Below, piece by piece: positions 22,892-33,458 of a stretch of 64,000 nt of DNA. This stretch comes from Yponomeuta sedellus (lineage: Eukaryota; Arthropoda; Insecta; Lepidoptera; Yponomeutidae). Under the pieces are notes generated by a model. The model worked only from the letters and a program-made list of their open reading frames with translations. It searched no databases and had not been told where the DNA came from. Positions within the stretch are counted from its first letter, which is position 1; every line of letters begins with the position of its first letter. The stretch lies in the NCBI GenBank assembly GCA_934045075.1, contig OW203737.1, positions 2,004,001 to 2,068,000 of the forward strand, given 5' to 3'. The translations under genes were made by a program, and so were the position numbers.

Positions 22892-23255
22892 GCATAGCGC
22901 TCGTGGCCTAGTCAAACCAAGTGATTGGAATCAATCGCTTGAGTTAAGCAACAATAGGCGTGGTCAGGTGCAGGATGGGTGACCGTCCCGTGACTACCGC
23001 TAGTGGCATTTTGCCGAGCGCTCCCGCGCTTTGCAAGGCACGTTAAGCCGTAAGTGCCGGCTATCGTGTATTGACAGACGTTAAGCCATGTCAGAGGCCT
23101 TATGGGCGGCTTGATAACTTCTGACAAGGTCCGCCACAGTCTTACAATCCTCCACCAACTCGGACTTGGCCCCCGAGGTGGAGTATGGCCTAACCTTCCT
23201 GCAACGCAGGAATAGACCCGTGCTCAAGCAGTGGGGACACACAAGAGTCGATTTC
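22892..23255 (+). mobile_element. family B 5S-derived SINE
   Basis: It starts 'agcgctcgtggcctagtc', has 'gagttaagcaacaa' and 'caggatgggtgaccg', and ends 'gtggggacacacaagagtcg'. Near full length with scattered changes. No clear duplication. Confidence 0.8.
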
Positions 23256-24125
23256 CCCACTGCTGGAACGATGGACTGACCCGGCCCTAGAGTCTAATAC
23301 TTACATTGTTTTCAATAGAATGATATAAGCACGAAAATAATTGTTATTTGCCTCAATTCGGTAGTCTACAAAGCGAAAGCAGTGTAACGCGCAACTTAAT
23401 AGGCATCTCTCGCGAAGAAGATTGCATCGCGCGAGGCGCCGAGCTAAGTAGCACGGGTTATACCATTGCAATGCGATTGGTTACTAGACTACCTATAGTA
23501 TGAATGAAACGACCATTACCGGACTAATATGACTCTATTATACCTACTACTGTACAATTTGGAGACTCGCACCCCCCAGGTAAGTTCCACTGTGGGCAGA
23601 CCTCTGCATAAATGCACCAGAGCGGCATGTAACCAAGAGGAGTGGCAAGACATCGTGAGGCAAGCCTCATCAGCCTCTAGCAAAGCCCCTTCATGAGGAT
23701 CACGTCCGTTCTGTCAAGAGCGTAGAGAAGACGAAGAGTTGGAAGTTGAAAAAGTGGAGACAGGCAAAATCCCAATAGTTACATTGTACTCAACCAAATG
23801 GTCTGATTTCGGGTAAATAGTTATTTGGAAACGCTATAAACGACGGCTACAGACTGGCTAAATAGCCTAAAGGCATTCCCTTTCCAATACGTAGAGAGCT
23901 CCAACCGAAAACACGAAAATGTCAATAAGCAATGAATGCTTTACGTCAAATGTTAAATATTCCAATATTGATATCAATTCCAATAATTTCGTAATACTGT
24001 TGTGCCCATGCAGGATTTTCGCAATTAGAGTTTAAGCTCGCATTCCGTGAATATTATTATGAATTAGGAATCAAATTGCCAGCAAAAACCAAATTAAAGG
24101 TCAACCAAATAGAAATAAATGAACA
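23256..24125. other. no gene; possible LINE scrap
   Basis: At about 23,620-23,690 a plus-strand frame reads CNQEEWQDIVRQAS, weakly like LINE ORF2 C-termini. The rest is unremarkable. Confidence 0.35.
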
Positions 24126-24136
24126 GTTGATACGAT

Positions 24137-24412
24137 TTTTTTTTAAAACCTATTTAGAGGCTAAAAATTTCACCCATGCCGGGATTTTTATTTTTAATGC
24201 ACTAACCCGTGCTAAGGAACAAATTTAAAAACCTATTTAGAGGCTAAAAATTTCACCCATGCCGGGATTCGAACCCGCAACCTCTAGCTAGCACGGATAG
24301 CCAGAGGTTGCGGGTTCGAATCCCGGCATGGGTGAAATTTTTAGCCTCTAAATAGGTTTTTAAATTTGTTCCTTAGCACGGGTTAGTGCATTAAAAATAA
24401 AAATAGTATAAG
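24137..24412 (+). mobile_element. family A triple-arm palindromic copy
   Basis: The duplication gttgatacgat lies at 24126-24136 and 24413-24423. A first reversed scrap (24140-24185) is followed by a complete reversed tail and body (24186-24293), then the forward body and tail. The centre is 'cctctagctagcacggatag'. The outermost 120 bp on each side pair almost perfectly. Confidence 0.8.
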
Positions 24413-24423
24413 GTTGATACGAT

Positions 24424-24624
24424 GTTTTCCGTATATAAATAACGCAGTATCAGTATCAGTGGGACGTATCAGGCGTCCCACTGTAGAGCACAAGTCTTCT
24501 CTCAGACTAGAATGGCAGTGGGCTGATGATGATGGATATTCATATATATTCTAGGTGTTCCGGTGAACTTCGTACCACCTCAGAATCAGTTCATACTATT
24601 CTTGTTACTATGGTAGAACATTGG
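24424..24624. other. family I tail scrap
   Basis: The segment 24,475-24,540 contains 'tcccactgtagagcac', 'cttctctcagact' and 'cagtgggctgatgatgatgg', a disordered family I/LINE tail. Confidence 0.4.
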
Positions 24625-24760
24625 CCTTTGCAACTACGTAATGAGACGATTTAAAAAGCGTCCAGTGGCACCTTCTCTCATACAAGATGGGTGAAGGGAC
24701 CCCTCGGACGCTGCATTGCCTGGGACATTGATTTTCGATGTGGCTATGGCAAAAAAAAAT
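24625..24760 (-). repeat. family C SINE 3' fragment
   Basis: It reads on the plus strand 'ctacgtaatgagacgattta', 'tccagtggcacctt' and 'cggacgctgcattgcctggg', the reverse of the family C 3' part. Confidence 0.65.
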
Positions 24761-25051
24761 ATCTTAGCGTTACAGGCTGAGTGAGAGTGAGAAAGGTTAC
24801 AGTAACAATGAAATATTATCACTCGGGAACGCATTTCAGGAATATCAAGCATCCCAAGTTTCATGTTATTCCGTTCAAACGTTATTGCGTATCTCATAGT
24901 CACAAGTTTCCCCACTATGTTTTCCTCCACAGATATTTTAAGGTTTGCTGGAAGAAATCTCTTACAGAGATTTCTTCTTTATACATGTATTTTCTTGCTT
25001 TACATTTTTTTTGTGTTTTTTGTATGCAATAAACTATAATAATAATAATAT
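24761..25051. other. no gene; worn repeat K and ATT repeats
   Basis: 'gcatttcaggaatatcaagc' and 'caagtttcatgttattccgt' are a diverged version of the repeat at 58,835. The right end runs into (aat)n. Confidence 0.4.
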
Positions 25052-25226
25052 TTTGTGGTATTGCTACTACAAAGTCTGTGAATTTGTAGTGTAATGTAAC
25101 TTTAAAAATAAACAGTCACAAAAAAGTACAAATATCTAGGTGCCCTTGGCCGTGCCCGCACTGGGGATCGAACCTAGGGCTCTCGCTTCCGAGTCTATTG
25201 TTCGACCACTAAGCTACCAGCGGTTA
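25052..25226 (-). repeat. family C-like SINE head
   Basis: On the minus strand the tRNA-like head has 'ggtagcttagtggtcgaac' and 'ggttcgatccccagtgcggg', then 'gtacttttttgtgactg' and 'gtagcaataccaca'. The body is cut off. Confidence 0.6.
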
Positions 25227-25361
25227 CATAGGACGTAAGACAACGCCAGTGGCACGTTTTGAATGTCAAAATTCGCGAGGATATTCACGCAAGGCGTCGG
25301 CACCGGTTGGTGCCTGTTTTTTCACGAACATGTTAGGGTGCTGTGCGATACATAACAATTG

Positions 25362-25712
25362 ATACCAACCCTTTTATGTCCCCACTGCTGGGGCATGGGT
25401 CTCTTCTTGCATCGCAGGATGGTTAGGCCACACTCCACCACGGGGGCCAAGTCCGGGTCGGTGGAGGATTGTAAGACAGTGGCGGGCCTTACTGTCCGAA
25501 GTTATCAAGCCGCCCATAAGGCCTCTGACATGGCTTAACGACTGTCATTACATGACAGCCGGCACCAACGGCTTAGCGTGTCTAGCGAAGCACGGAAGCG
25601 CTCGGAAAAAAGGCACTAGCGGTAGTCACGGGTCGGCCACCCATCCTGCACCTGACCGCGCTATTGTTGCTTAACTCTAGTGATCTCGGTTCGACTAGGC
25701 CACGAGCGCTTC
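25362..25712 (-). mobile_element. family B 5S-derived SINE
   Basis: Complete from 'aacccttttatgtccccact' to 'ccacgagcgcttc'. The 5S-like region is somewhat shortened (cgctattgttgcttaac). Confidence 0.8.
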
Positions 25713-26114
25713 ATAATAATAACTAAAGTTATTAATTAATAAACGAATTCTCTTTCCTAATTACAGTTGCTCTCTCTTGGCAACCTCTAACCTTAGGAGT
25801 CTGTATAGCCAGAGGCAAGAAAAAGGATCCCACTCTTTCAAATATTTCGAGAAATCTCTTGTAACAACCAGTACAAGAAAGTGTATTTGGAACACGATCC
25901 ACGAAGGTAAAGTTTTAAAAACTCAATGTCGGAACTAAAATTCTTATGTTAACATACCTCCTTAAGGGTGTGCTACGAGTGGACATTTATTTACATTTAA
26001 ACATTGGATTGGCAAAAGAAGTTTGTTAAGATCGTGGCAAGTAGCAAGCGCTGATCAGTACAACCCGGTAATAAAATATAGCGCGAGAATGTTCCCCGCG
26101 CTGATTTTTCAGTG
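25713..26114. other. no gene recognised
   Basis: No supported feature. Confidence 0.35.
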
Positions 26115-26340
26115 AGACGACCTCTGTGGCGATGGCGTAGCGGTAGCGCGTCTGCCTACCATGCAAGAGGTCTTGGATGTTTACATGTAATCCCGGCTGG
26201 GAACAAAAAAGAAAAAAACCCCAGGTCTTGGATGTTTACATGTTTGTGCTGTCGTTGTTTCTGGTTCCCACGACACAGGGTATCCTAGTGTGGGGCCAGA
26301 AGCAATGTATGTGCTTGTATGTAAATGTTATGTTACTTCT
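26115..26340 (+). mobile_element. family F SINE with internal short duplication
   Basis: The head is 'ggcgtagcggtagcgc'. 'gtcttggatgtttacatg' occurs twice (about 26171 and 26224) around the box B region, which is therefore broken. The tail ends 'gtaaatgttatgtta'. Confidence 0.7.
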
Positions 26341-26648
26341 TAGTTAAAATTAGGAGGGAGGGACATTTTTAAAATGGAACGCAAATATTTTTACTTATAA
26401 ATCATATTTTCAAAATAGATTACTGGCCAGTTTCTCATAAATAAAACCTTTTTTTCACAATTCTTTGTGTGGCCTGGTATTCTTAATACCATAGGCCTAC
26501 CAGAGGGCTCTATTAATTAGCTGGTAAATTTTCAATTAGAAGTGAAATCATAACTCAATAGACGTAATGACAGTATCAAATAATCAAAAATTTAACGATA
26601 TTAGGGGAACGTAGGTACATATTGACAAGGATTTAAAACACTGATTTA

Positions 26649-26819
26649 TTTACTGATTTGTAAATAATACCGAGAATATTGTAAAGAGGTTCGAAATTTC
26701 GCTCCTGCCAGCACTTGCCCATTAGCTCAGTTGGGAGAGCGCTGGTACGGTTATCCAGAGGTCACGGGTTCGAGTCCCGGCATGGGCGAAATTTTTAGCC
26801 TCTAAATAGGTTTTTAAAC
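26649..26819 (+). mobile_element. family A copy, short tail, not inverted
   Basis: The duplication cactgattta lies at 26639-26648 and 26820-26829. It runs from 'tttactgatttgtaaataa' through 'gcccattagctcagttggg' and 'ggttcgagtcccgg', and stops at 'aggtttttaaac'. It lacks the 'tagcacgggttag' tail. This shows that 'ggtttttaaa' can be a true 3' end. Confidence 0.75.
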
Positions 26820-26829
26820 CACTGATTTA

Positions 26830-27601
26830 GTTTTATAAAAGAATGAGATTACCAATATTTCCTATAAAATAAAAGATTATAATACTGCTTTCAGCCATTG
26901 TGACTGAAACATCAATAACACCGTGTGACGTTACGCTTAGGTAAACATTTGTTTACTTTCTTTGGCTGCGCGTCGCCACATTGGACGTTTTACTGTTTGT
27001 TTAACTAGGCGTGACATCAGATTCGACGCCACGACACTGTGAGCTGTTTACATACAGATTTAAAATAATTTTAGAAAAATGGCTTTAACCTTCCTTTGGC
27101 TTTAAATTTGGTATGTCTATGTGGCGTAATTTTTTTTTTCTTCTTCTTCTTCATTAAATTTTAGTTTATTACTAAAATATAGGGTTTTTTGTAACTAGTA
27201 AATGTGTCCCCACATTATGGAAGATGTAAAAATATTTTATCATGCCTAGTCCCCTTACCATATAGGTGAGGTTTGGTAGCGATCTGTTTTTAAATAAAAA
27301 CTAAACTAAAGTTTAATGCCAGTGAAAAAAAAAATCGCCACGTAAGGCGCCCTCTTAAGTAAGTTCTTAAAATCTGCATCCAATCACTTTGATCCCCAAG
27401 TTTGTATCGAATCCACAATAACTTTTTACCGAAGTTATGCGAATTCAGTACGCAGCGGCTTCTGCAATATTTACGTGAGCATTATCTGATTGGTATGTTC
27501 GGATAAAGTTTCCACTTTTAATTTACTTAACCAGAGAGCATTGAACATCGCATTGGTTATCATATCAGATTAAAGAAAAAAGCCCTATGAATTAAATTTG
27601 A
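26830..27601. other. no gene recognised
   Basis: AT-rich. No frame or repeat could be supported. Confidence 0.35.
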
Positions 27602-28255
27602 ACATGCTCTCCCAAGTTCGTTCGTAGCCCCGGCTGCCCGAGTGATCGTACACGATCACGAAGGTTGAAGTTGCAACACAGGGCGCGTTCAGTGCATGGA
27701 TGGGTAAACCGTCTATGACTGACCCTAGTGGCAATTTTTTGAGCGGTTGCGTGCTTTGCAAAGTACGTTAAGCATTTAGTGCCGGCTGCCGTCGATAGAT
27801 GGCAGTCGTTAAGCCAAGTCAGAGGCCTTAGGGCTGCTTGAAAACTTCTGACAGTAAGACCAGCCACTAGTCTTGCAAGCCTCCACCAATCCGGACTTGG
27901 CCTCCCTGGTGGAGTATGGCCTATAATATATTTAGTTAGTTAGACCTGAGATTTCCGCACTTAGCCTCATAGTTGGGCCATTGTACGTAGCAAGCGCTGA
28001 GGTACGGTAACACCTCAGACACTAGGGTTTCCTTACGATGTTTTCCTTCACAGTCAGCGAGTAGTATTGCTACTATAATTTCACAAATGTACATAACTTA
28101 GAAAACAAAGTCATTGGTACATGCCGGGGTTCGAACCCACGACCTCCCGATTGAGAAGCCGGCGTTCTACACCGCTCCGCTACCACCGCTCTTGGCCTAT
28201 ATATACATTGCTCAGGGAAGAGACCCGTGCCCCTTGGTGGGGACATAGTGGGTTG
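27602..28255 (+). mobile_element. family B SINE, diverged, split by family D
   Basis: Left part 27602-27925 has a worn 5S-like region (gcatggatgggtaaacc). The right part from 28194 holds 'agagacccgtgcccctt' and 'ggggacatagtgggttgat'. The duplication ggcctata flanks the guest at 27926-28193. Confidence 0.7.
27926..28193 (-). mobile_element. family D tRNA-derived SINE
   Basis: Flanked by ggcctata (27918-27925, 28194-28201). On the minus strand: head 'ggtagcggagcggtgtagaa' and 'ggttcgaaccccggc', body as at 18,378, 3' end in (taac)-like repeats. The tRNA-like boxes are intact. Confidence 0.8.
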
Positions 28256-28354
28256 ATGATGATGTTGCTTTTCCACTATAAAAGGAAATTTTCCGCCAGG
28301 TTTGCCTCTGGTTTTCAGAACGAACCATGGCAAAAAAAGATGACAGTTTTAAAG

Positions 28355-28456
28355 AACTGGCACGGTTAGCCAGAGGTCGCGGGTTCGAGTCTCGGTAGGG
28401 TGGAATTTTTAACCTCTACATAGGTTTTTAAAATTGTCCTCAGCACGGGTTAGTGC
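28355..28456 (+). repeat. family A copy, 5'-truncated at the anticodon arm
   Basis: It begins 'ctggcacggttagccag', keeps box B (gggttcgagtc) and the long tail (cagcacgggttagtgc), and is not inverted. A 6-bp aaagaa may be its duplication. Confidence 0.6.
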
Positions 28457-28544
28457 GTTACAAAGAATACAAGTATCAGACTTTTAAACTGAGCCATTTT
28501 CAGCACAAATTCACAAAGCAATGCTTGGATGGCGCGCGCTTCTA

Positions 28545-28655
28545 AGCGCTTAAAATTTCCAAGCTTTTATAGGCATTCACGGTAATGAAGTCTTCTCTCT
28601 CTCTCTCTCAAGGATGGCCTGCGCTCTGGAGTGAGATTTATAATTATAGACAAAA
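28545..28655 (+). repeat. family I SINE 3' part
   Basis: A CT run followed by 'caaggatggcctgcgctctg' and 'gtgagatttataatt'. Worn. Confidence 0.4.
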
Positions 28656-29010
28656 AGAAAAGCATCAGCCTGTACTGTACACGCCTGTGTGATGCCCCGA
28701 GCATCTTCTCCATTAAATTGGAGCTTAATTAAGAAATATGAATTAAGCGCCTTTCGATTTCAACCCTTTTTATGTCACCACTGCTGGGGCACGGGTCTCC
28801 TCCTGCGCCGCAGAAAGGTTAGGTCATATTTCACCACGGGGCCCAAGTCGGTCCCAGAAGTTGCTAAGCCGCCCATAAGATCTCTGACATGGCTTGACGA
28901 CTGCCATCATATGACACCGAAAAAATGCCATTAGCGGTAGCCACAGGATCGTCACACATCCAACACCTGACCGCGCCTGCTTAATCTAAGTGATTGTTCC
29001 CAATTACTAA

Positions 29011-29756
29011 TGCCCGGGATACACGAGGCTAGTTTTTCAAGCTAAGATAGCAAGCTAGTACTGTCCTGGCTTGCTGACCTGGCTTGGATCATGCTATTTC
29101 TGTTTACATGAGGCTAGGATTATTTTAAGCTAGTACTATTGCAGTGACTAAGGTGACCACACGTCTAAAATGAGCTGCATGCGAAAAAAAAGCACTATTC
29201 GACTGAATCAGTTACTTCGAAAACTAGACGAACTTGAAGAGTTATACAAAAACGGGCGTGGACAAGACCGTGGAATTTAAGAACATAGTTTTTTTTTTAT
29301 AAATAATATGAATCACATGGAAGAAGGGATGAACGTGGATCATCTGCTTTACTATTGGATGAATTTCGCAATGAAGATTTAGACGAGTAATGTATAAGAG
29401 TATTTTGCAAATGACGCCTGATTTGTTTGATATTAAAAAAACAACAATAAACAAAACACGTGGTTCCTGCTTACAAGCCAACTGAACTAACTAGCTTTAG
29501 CTTCGCCGGCCACATGAAGCTAGTACACAAGCCAGGATAGTTAAATCAGTGGTGGGGGGCGCTACTATCCAAAAAATAAAACTCCATCTTATTAAAAACT
29601 ATCCTGGCTTGTAAACTAGCTAACTTGATTTCTGAGCTTGCTAGCTCAGAAATGAAGCCAGTTTTGTCTCCACGAAGCCAGAAGTACTAGCTTGCTAGCT
29701 TAATGACACTACCTTGCTATCCTGGCTTGAAAACATAGCTTCGTGTAACTCGGGCA
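29011..29756. mobile_element. PIF/Harbinger-like MITE, 746 bp
   Basis: The ends 'tgcccgggatacacgaggct' and 'tcgtgtaactcgggca' are inverted repeats of about 40 bp, flanked by TAA (29008-29010, 29757-29759). A 3-bp TWA duplication is the Harbinger hallmark. The subterminal zones are crowded with 'gctagc' and 'caagct' modules that could pair. The centre retains a scrap of nuclease coding sequence (see 29331), so this is probably a deletion derivative. Confidence 0.75.
29331..29440 (+). pseudogene. Harbinger-type nuclease N-terminal scrap
   Basis: The frames read ERGSSALLLDEFRNEDLDE, then after a frameshift YKSILQMTPDLFDI. This resembles the 'Y(K)NFLRMxxxxFdxL' start of HARBI1-like nucleases as I know them. 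The catalytic domain is missing. It supports the TAA-based family assignment. Confidence 0.5.
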
Positions 29757-29785
29757 TAAGCTCGACTAGGCCACGAGTACTCCAA

Positions 29786-30192
29786 GTTATTTTTGATGTT
29801 TTAAAAATAAAATTACTAGTTAGAATTACAAAATTAAAACGAATAAGAAATACAAATTTACTCGCCGCTACCACGGATCTCTCAGCTATGCTGTTGCAAA
29901 ATCACCCGTAGTGTAACTGAGTAGGGTGCACGAATGGAAGGTTGTAGTGCCATCGGCCGTACAAACTTCACATTAGTGTTATAGGTAGGGTCCGCAACTA
30001 ATTAAACACAACTCCGCGAACACTGGGGCCCCGCGTAGGCGGCGTTTGCATACGAACTGTGTTTGCCTGGAAATGCGCCGTAAGTTCACCTGTTTCGTCA
30101 GACGTGGCCTGCATGTGGTATGTGCGCGGCGAGCCAGCGGGACCAGGAACAAATAAATAAATTCATAAATAAATGTATAAATAAACAAAAAA
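29786..30192. other. no gene; small repeated segment
   Basis: 29,880-29,965 (gctgttgcaaaatcacccgt) resembles 6,595-6,690 (gttttgttgcaaagtcatcc), so a short unknown repeat is shared. The rest has no recognisable content. Confidence 0.35.
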
Positions 30193-30396
30193 CTGCTAAG
30201 GACAATGTTTAAAAGACCCTTTTAGAAGCTAAAAATTCCATCCATGCCGGGTTGCTGCCTGTACGTAATACAGGGAGTACTGTAAAAAGGTTCGAAATTT
30301 CACTGATGCCGGTAAGCACGGCACGGTTAGCCAGAGGCGCAGGTTCGGGTCCCGGCATGGGTAGAATGTTTGGCCTCTAAATAGGTTTTTAAAAAT
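30193..30396 (+). mobile_element. family A inverted copy, short tail
   Basis: A reversed 3' part (gctaaggacaatg to 'catgccggg', 30193-30250) is joined to the forward element starting 'ttgctgcctgtacgtaat' and ending 'aggtttttaaaaa'. D-arm bases are deleted, so the tRNA-like fold is broken. Confidence 0.65.
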
Positions 30397-31045
30397 TACT
30401 GTATGCTTACGAGACAAGAAGTCAGCAGCCACTACCGCAATTTACGTAAATATGATTTTACGTAAATTGCGCTAGTGGACAATTTTTTTTTATTAAAAAA
30501 CATCCTCAATTCTAATTAACGTATTAAAGGAATTGCTCGTTTTTGACCCTTTATTTATGCAGTGAATTTAAGAAAAGTTTCTTTTGGCAGTCCCGCCACC
30601 TCGACGCACAGGCCTCCGTGCTCTCGGAAACCATGTTACGTACAGCGGCAACAGCTGCTGGCCTTGATTAAGCTATAAATATGCAGCTGGAATATGAAAC
30701 GACTTGACGGCGTTTAGCATAAACAGCTGAACGGTAGCCTAGCACTTTTTGAGCTGAATTTAGCCAGTTTTTAAAACCCCATGTTGTTCTTATAGCAAAA
30801 AACTATTTATCTATTCTTAACAGCTATCAGTGAGTGGGCCACTGTGCAAGGAAAATATTTAAAAAAGTAATATATGCGTCGAATTGATAACCTCCTTTTT
30901 TGAAACAGGTTAAAATTAATTATAGTTAGCGTTCAATACCGAAAAATGACTATTAAAGTGACTCAAACTAAATTCCCCTAGTGAAGTGACTCAAATAGTC
31001 ACTTTACTAGGGGCTATGTGTAGGTATAACATATAGGTACAGAGC
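30397..31045. other. no gene; small hairpin at 30429-30477
   Basis: 'gcaatttacgtaaa' and 'tttacgtaaattgc' form a perfect inverted repeat extended by ccacta/tagtgg. Nothing else is supported. Confidence 0.5.
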
Positions 31046-31191
31046 GTCCCACGGCTATGCCACATGGAGGGAAACTACCTTGAATATTGTAAGTAGAACA
31101 GTTTACTGAAAGAACACAGTTTTTGTTTGAATGCAGTTTTCGGTAAAATATTCAAGGTACTTTCCCTCTATGTGGCATAACCGTGGTAGAC
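31046..31191. mobile_element. 146-bp foldback
   Basis: Ends 'gtcccacggctatgccacat' and 'atgtggcataaccgtggtag' pair over about 44 bp, through 'ctaccttgaatatt'. The loop is about 58 bp. This looks like a small MITE. I saw no certain flanking duplication. Confidence 0.6.
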
Positions 31192-31419
31192 CTTGTATAT
31201 TCCTTATTGAAAACCATAAATTAAACCCATAATTACATAAAAATTTTGCAAAAGGTGAACTTATCTCTAAGAGACATCTCTTCTATCCAGCCTTAACCGA
31301 GGGTGTTTAAACTGAGATAACGGAAAAAAGGCGAAGACCTAGTCACACAAACAACTCACAACGACAACAACAGAAAATTTAACATGTTTATTAAGTACCT
31401 GCTCCAAAGCTAAAATTGT

Positions 31420-31680
31420 CGATTTTTGAGCTGTAACCGCTAAGGTGAAGTGGAATTGGGCGGGCCACGTAAGCCGTATGGGCCCAGAGAGGTGGGCAAA
31501 AATCGTCACTGACTGGGTTCCGCGCGACGGTTATCGCAAACATGGCCGACCCAAGCGGGGATGGCGGGACGACCTCACGAACTGTCTGCCGGGCTGACAG
31601 GAGGTGGCCATGAACAGGGAGGAGTGAAAGGCAAAGGCTCCCCTTTTGGCCCAGCAGTGGGACACAATCGAGTCTATATA
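31420..31680 (+). pseudogene. LINE ORF2 C-terminal fragment
   Basis: The plus-strand frame reads KWNWAGHVSRMGPERW, then WVPRDGYRKHGRPKRGWRDD and LTN, the classic 'WaGHVxR...GRPxxRWxDDl' block after the RT domain of non-LTR elements. It becomes disrupted and ends in 'cccagcagtgggacacaatc'. 5'-truncated and dead. Confidence 0.7.
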
Positions 31681-31744
31681 AAAAAAAAATTAAGTACCAT
31701 GTTTGGGAAACTATCCGAAATAAGTAAGGCATCTTTGAGATTAA

Positions 31745-31938
31745 AGTGTTTCGGGGTCTAACTAGCGCCACCAAACAATCATAACTTGTGTTATAATACG
31801 TTTTTTATTTAAAAGTGAACATGAGAAATCTTAACAACTTTGACAACTATATTTAGAAGCTACGGTCTAGAACCTAGAATCAACAACCAAGGACTTTACT
31901 AATTTTCTGCCAAAACGGCCGTTTTGAGCGGTTCTACA
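31745..31938. mobile_element. family H TTAA MITE, left half
   Basis: TTAA at 31741-31744, then 'agtgtttcggggtctaact' and 'agcgccacc', then 'gtgaacatgagaaatcttaa' as in the complete copy at 43,934. It stops at the mariner. The right half is lost. Confidence 0.65.
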
Positions 31939-31940
31939 TA

Positions 31941-33215
31941 GGCTGCCTCTTATGTATGCGGAATCTGGGATTCCAATAATTTTAAACGCAATGTTGACCT
32001 CCATGGTCAAATTCGTTCTTTTTTTAATACGGGCCGCTAATATTTTTCTCTTATATACGTTAGTGTTTTCTTTTTGTTGGGTTTAAAATGTCATACCGCT
32101 GAAAAAATGGCACTCTCGTGAAAATATTCGTGCTATGATTTATTACGATTTTCGACGTGGTTTAACGCAACAACAGTGCGTAGATCAATTACCTTCGACT
32201 TTTGGTGGTGAAGCTCCATCAAAAACGACTGTGTATCACTGGTTTAGTGAGTTTAATTGCGGGCGCAGTAAGCTCACGAGCGAAGTTAAAGAAGGTCGCC
32301 CGAAATCGGTGGTTGTGCCACAAAATATTGAAGCTGTGCGAAACTAATAATGCAAGACCGCCATGTTACGTATCGCGAGATAGAGGCTATTCTGGGCATA
32401 TATATGACGAGCATTCATAGGATATTACATGAACATTTGTCTGTAAAAAAAATTTGTTAGGGTTGAATCCCACACAACTTAAGTCAGGATCAAAAAGATG
32501 CTCGCGTCGAATGGTGCAAGAAAACCTTAAAAAATTCAACGGAGGCGACTCAAAATCTGTTTATAATATCTACACAGGTGACGAATCCTGGATCTACGCG
32601 TACGATCCCGAAACTAAACAACAATCAACAGTTTGGGTGTTTCAAAATGAACCGAACACTACGAAAGTAGCTCGTGCAAAAATCACTGTAAAGCAAATGG
32701 CTTTTTTGGTATTAATGGCCATGTGGCTACAATACCACTGGAGAATCGCAGAACGGTTAATTCGGAGTGGTACACGACCATTTGTGTGCCGGAAGTATTT
32801 GAAGAAATACGCCAAAACAACCAGCGACGCAGAATCATACTTCACCATGACAATGCCAGCTGTCATACGTCTCAGGAAACAACTAAATTTTTGGATGGTC
32901 AAAAAATAGAATTGATGGGTTATCCACCGTACAGCCCTGATTTGGCTCCCAATGATTTCTATTTATTCCCAAATGTAAAGAATAAATTACGTGGTCAACG
33001 ATTTTCGACCCGTGAAGATGCCGTAAATGCGTTCAAACCACACGTTTTGGAGATACCTCAATCAGAGTGGAAAAAGTGTTTTACAAATTGGTTTCATATG
33101 CAATGCAAAAGTGCATCGATCATAGTGGAGAATACTTTGAAAAACAATAGAAGCATATTTAGCCATATAGGTAAATTTGTTTAATTTTTCTATTCCGCAT
33201 ACATAAGTAGCAGCC
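31941..33215 (+). mobile_element. mariner (Tc1/mariner) element, decayed
   Basis: The 24-bp ends 'ggctgcctcttatgtatgcg'+gaat and attc+'cgcatacataagtagcagcc' are inverted with two mismatches. TA precedes the left end (31939-31940). The right flank no longer shows TA. The 1,275-bp length fits mariner. It inserted in an H MITE. Confidence 0.85.
32108..33184 (+). pseudogene. mariner transposase, frameshifted
   Basis: Pieces in order: an N-terminal helix-turn-helix region (YYDFRRGLTQQQCVDQL, TTVYHWFSEFNCGR, GRPKSV); TGDESWIYAYDPETKQQS with the first catalytic Asp; HHDNASCHTS with the second; and PPYSPDLAPNDFYLFP with the third. There are 34 residues between the second and third Asp, giving the DD34D signature of mariner. 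The frame breaks near 32,345, again before 32,454 and near 32,705, and no start codon remains. No active transposase can be made. In life it would cut at TA and bind the inverted ends. Subfamily irritans-like is my guess. Confidence 0.85.
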
Positions 33216-33230
33216 CTCGCACTCTATTGA

Positions 33231-33458
33231 TCATGGCCAGGCTGAAGCGCTGGTGGAGGTAGCTACGTACCAGCTCTTGGGACGCCCGATGACTCGATGA
33301 GACGCGTCGCTATTTCTTTCTTTCTGACGGCGCAAATAGGTTGTAATTGAACTCTTACACATGCCTAAACCTTCTTGGTTTACTATTTCGTTCAGTAGTG
33401 TAGCAGGTTGGTAAAGCGATGCCAGCGTCTCCTCAAGCGCTGTTCGCTTTGACATCAA
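33231..33458 (-). other. unassigned 75-codon open frame
   Basis: The minus-strand frame includes LEETLASLYQPATLL, then GMCKSSITTYLRRQKERN. It is less repetitive than other frames here, and its start lies in a duplicated segment (33401-34068). It may be an exon or transposon fragment. I recognise no family. Confidence 0.25.

Larger units (their letters stand above)
28758..29785 (-). mobile_element. family B SINE split by a Harbinger-like MITE
   Basis: 3' part and body are at 28758-29007 (ccactgctggggcacggg, ctaagccgcccataag). The 5' end 'ctcgactaggccacgag' resumes at 29760. The split point carries a TAA duplication. Confidence 0.75.
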
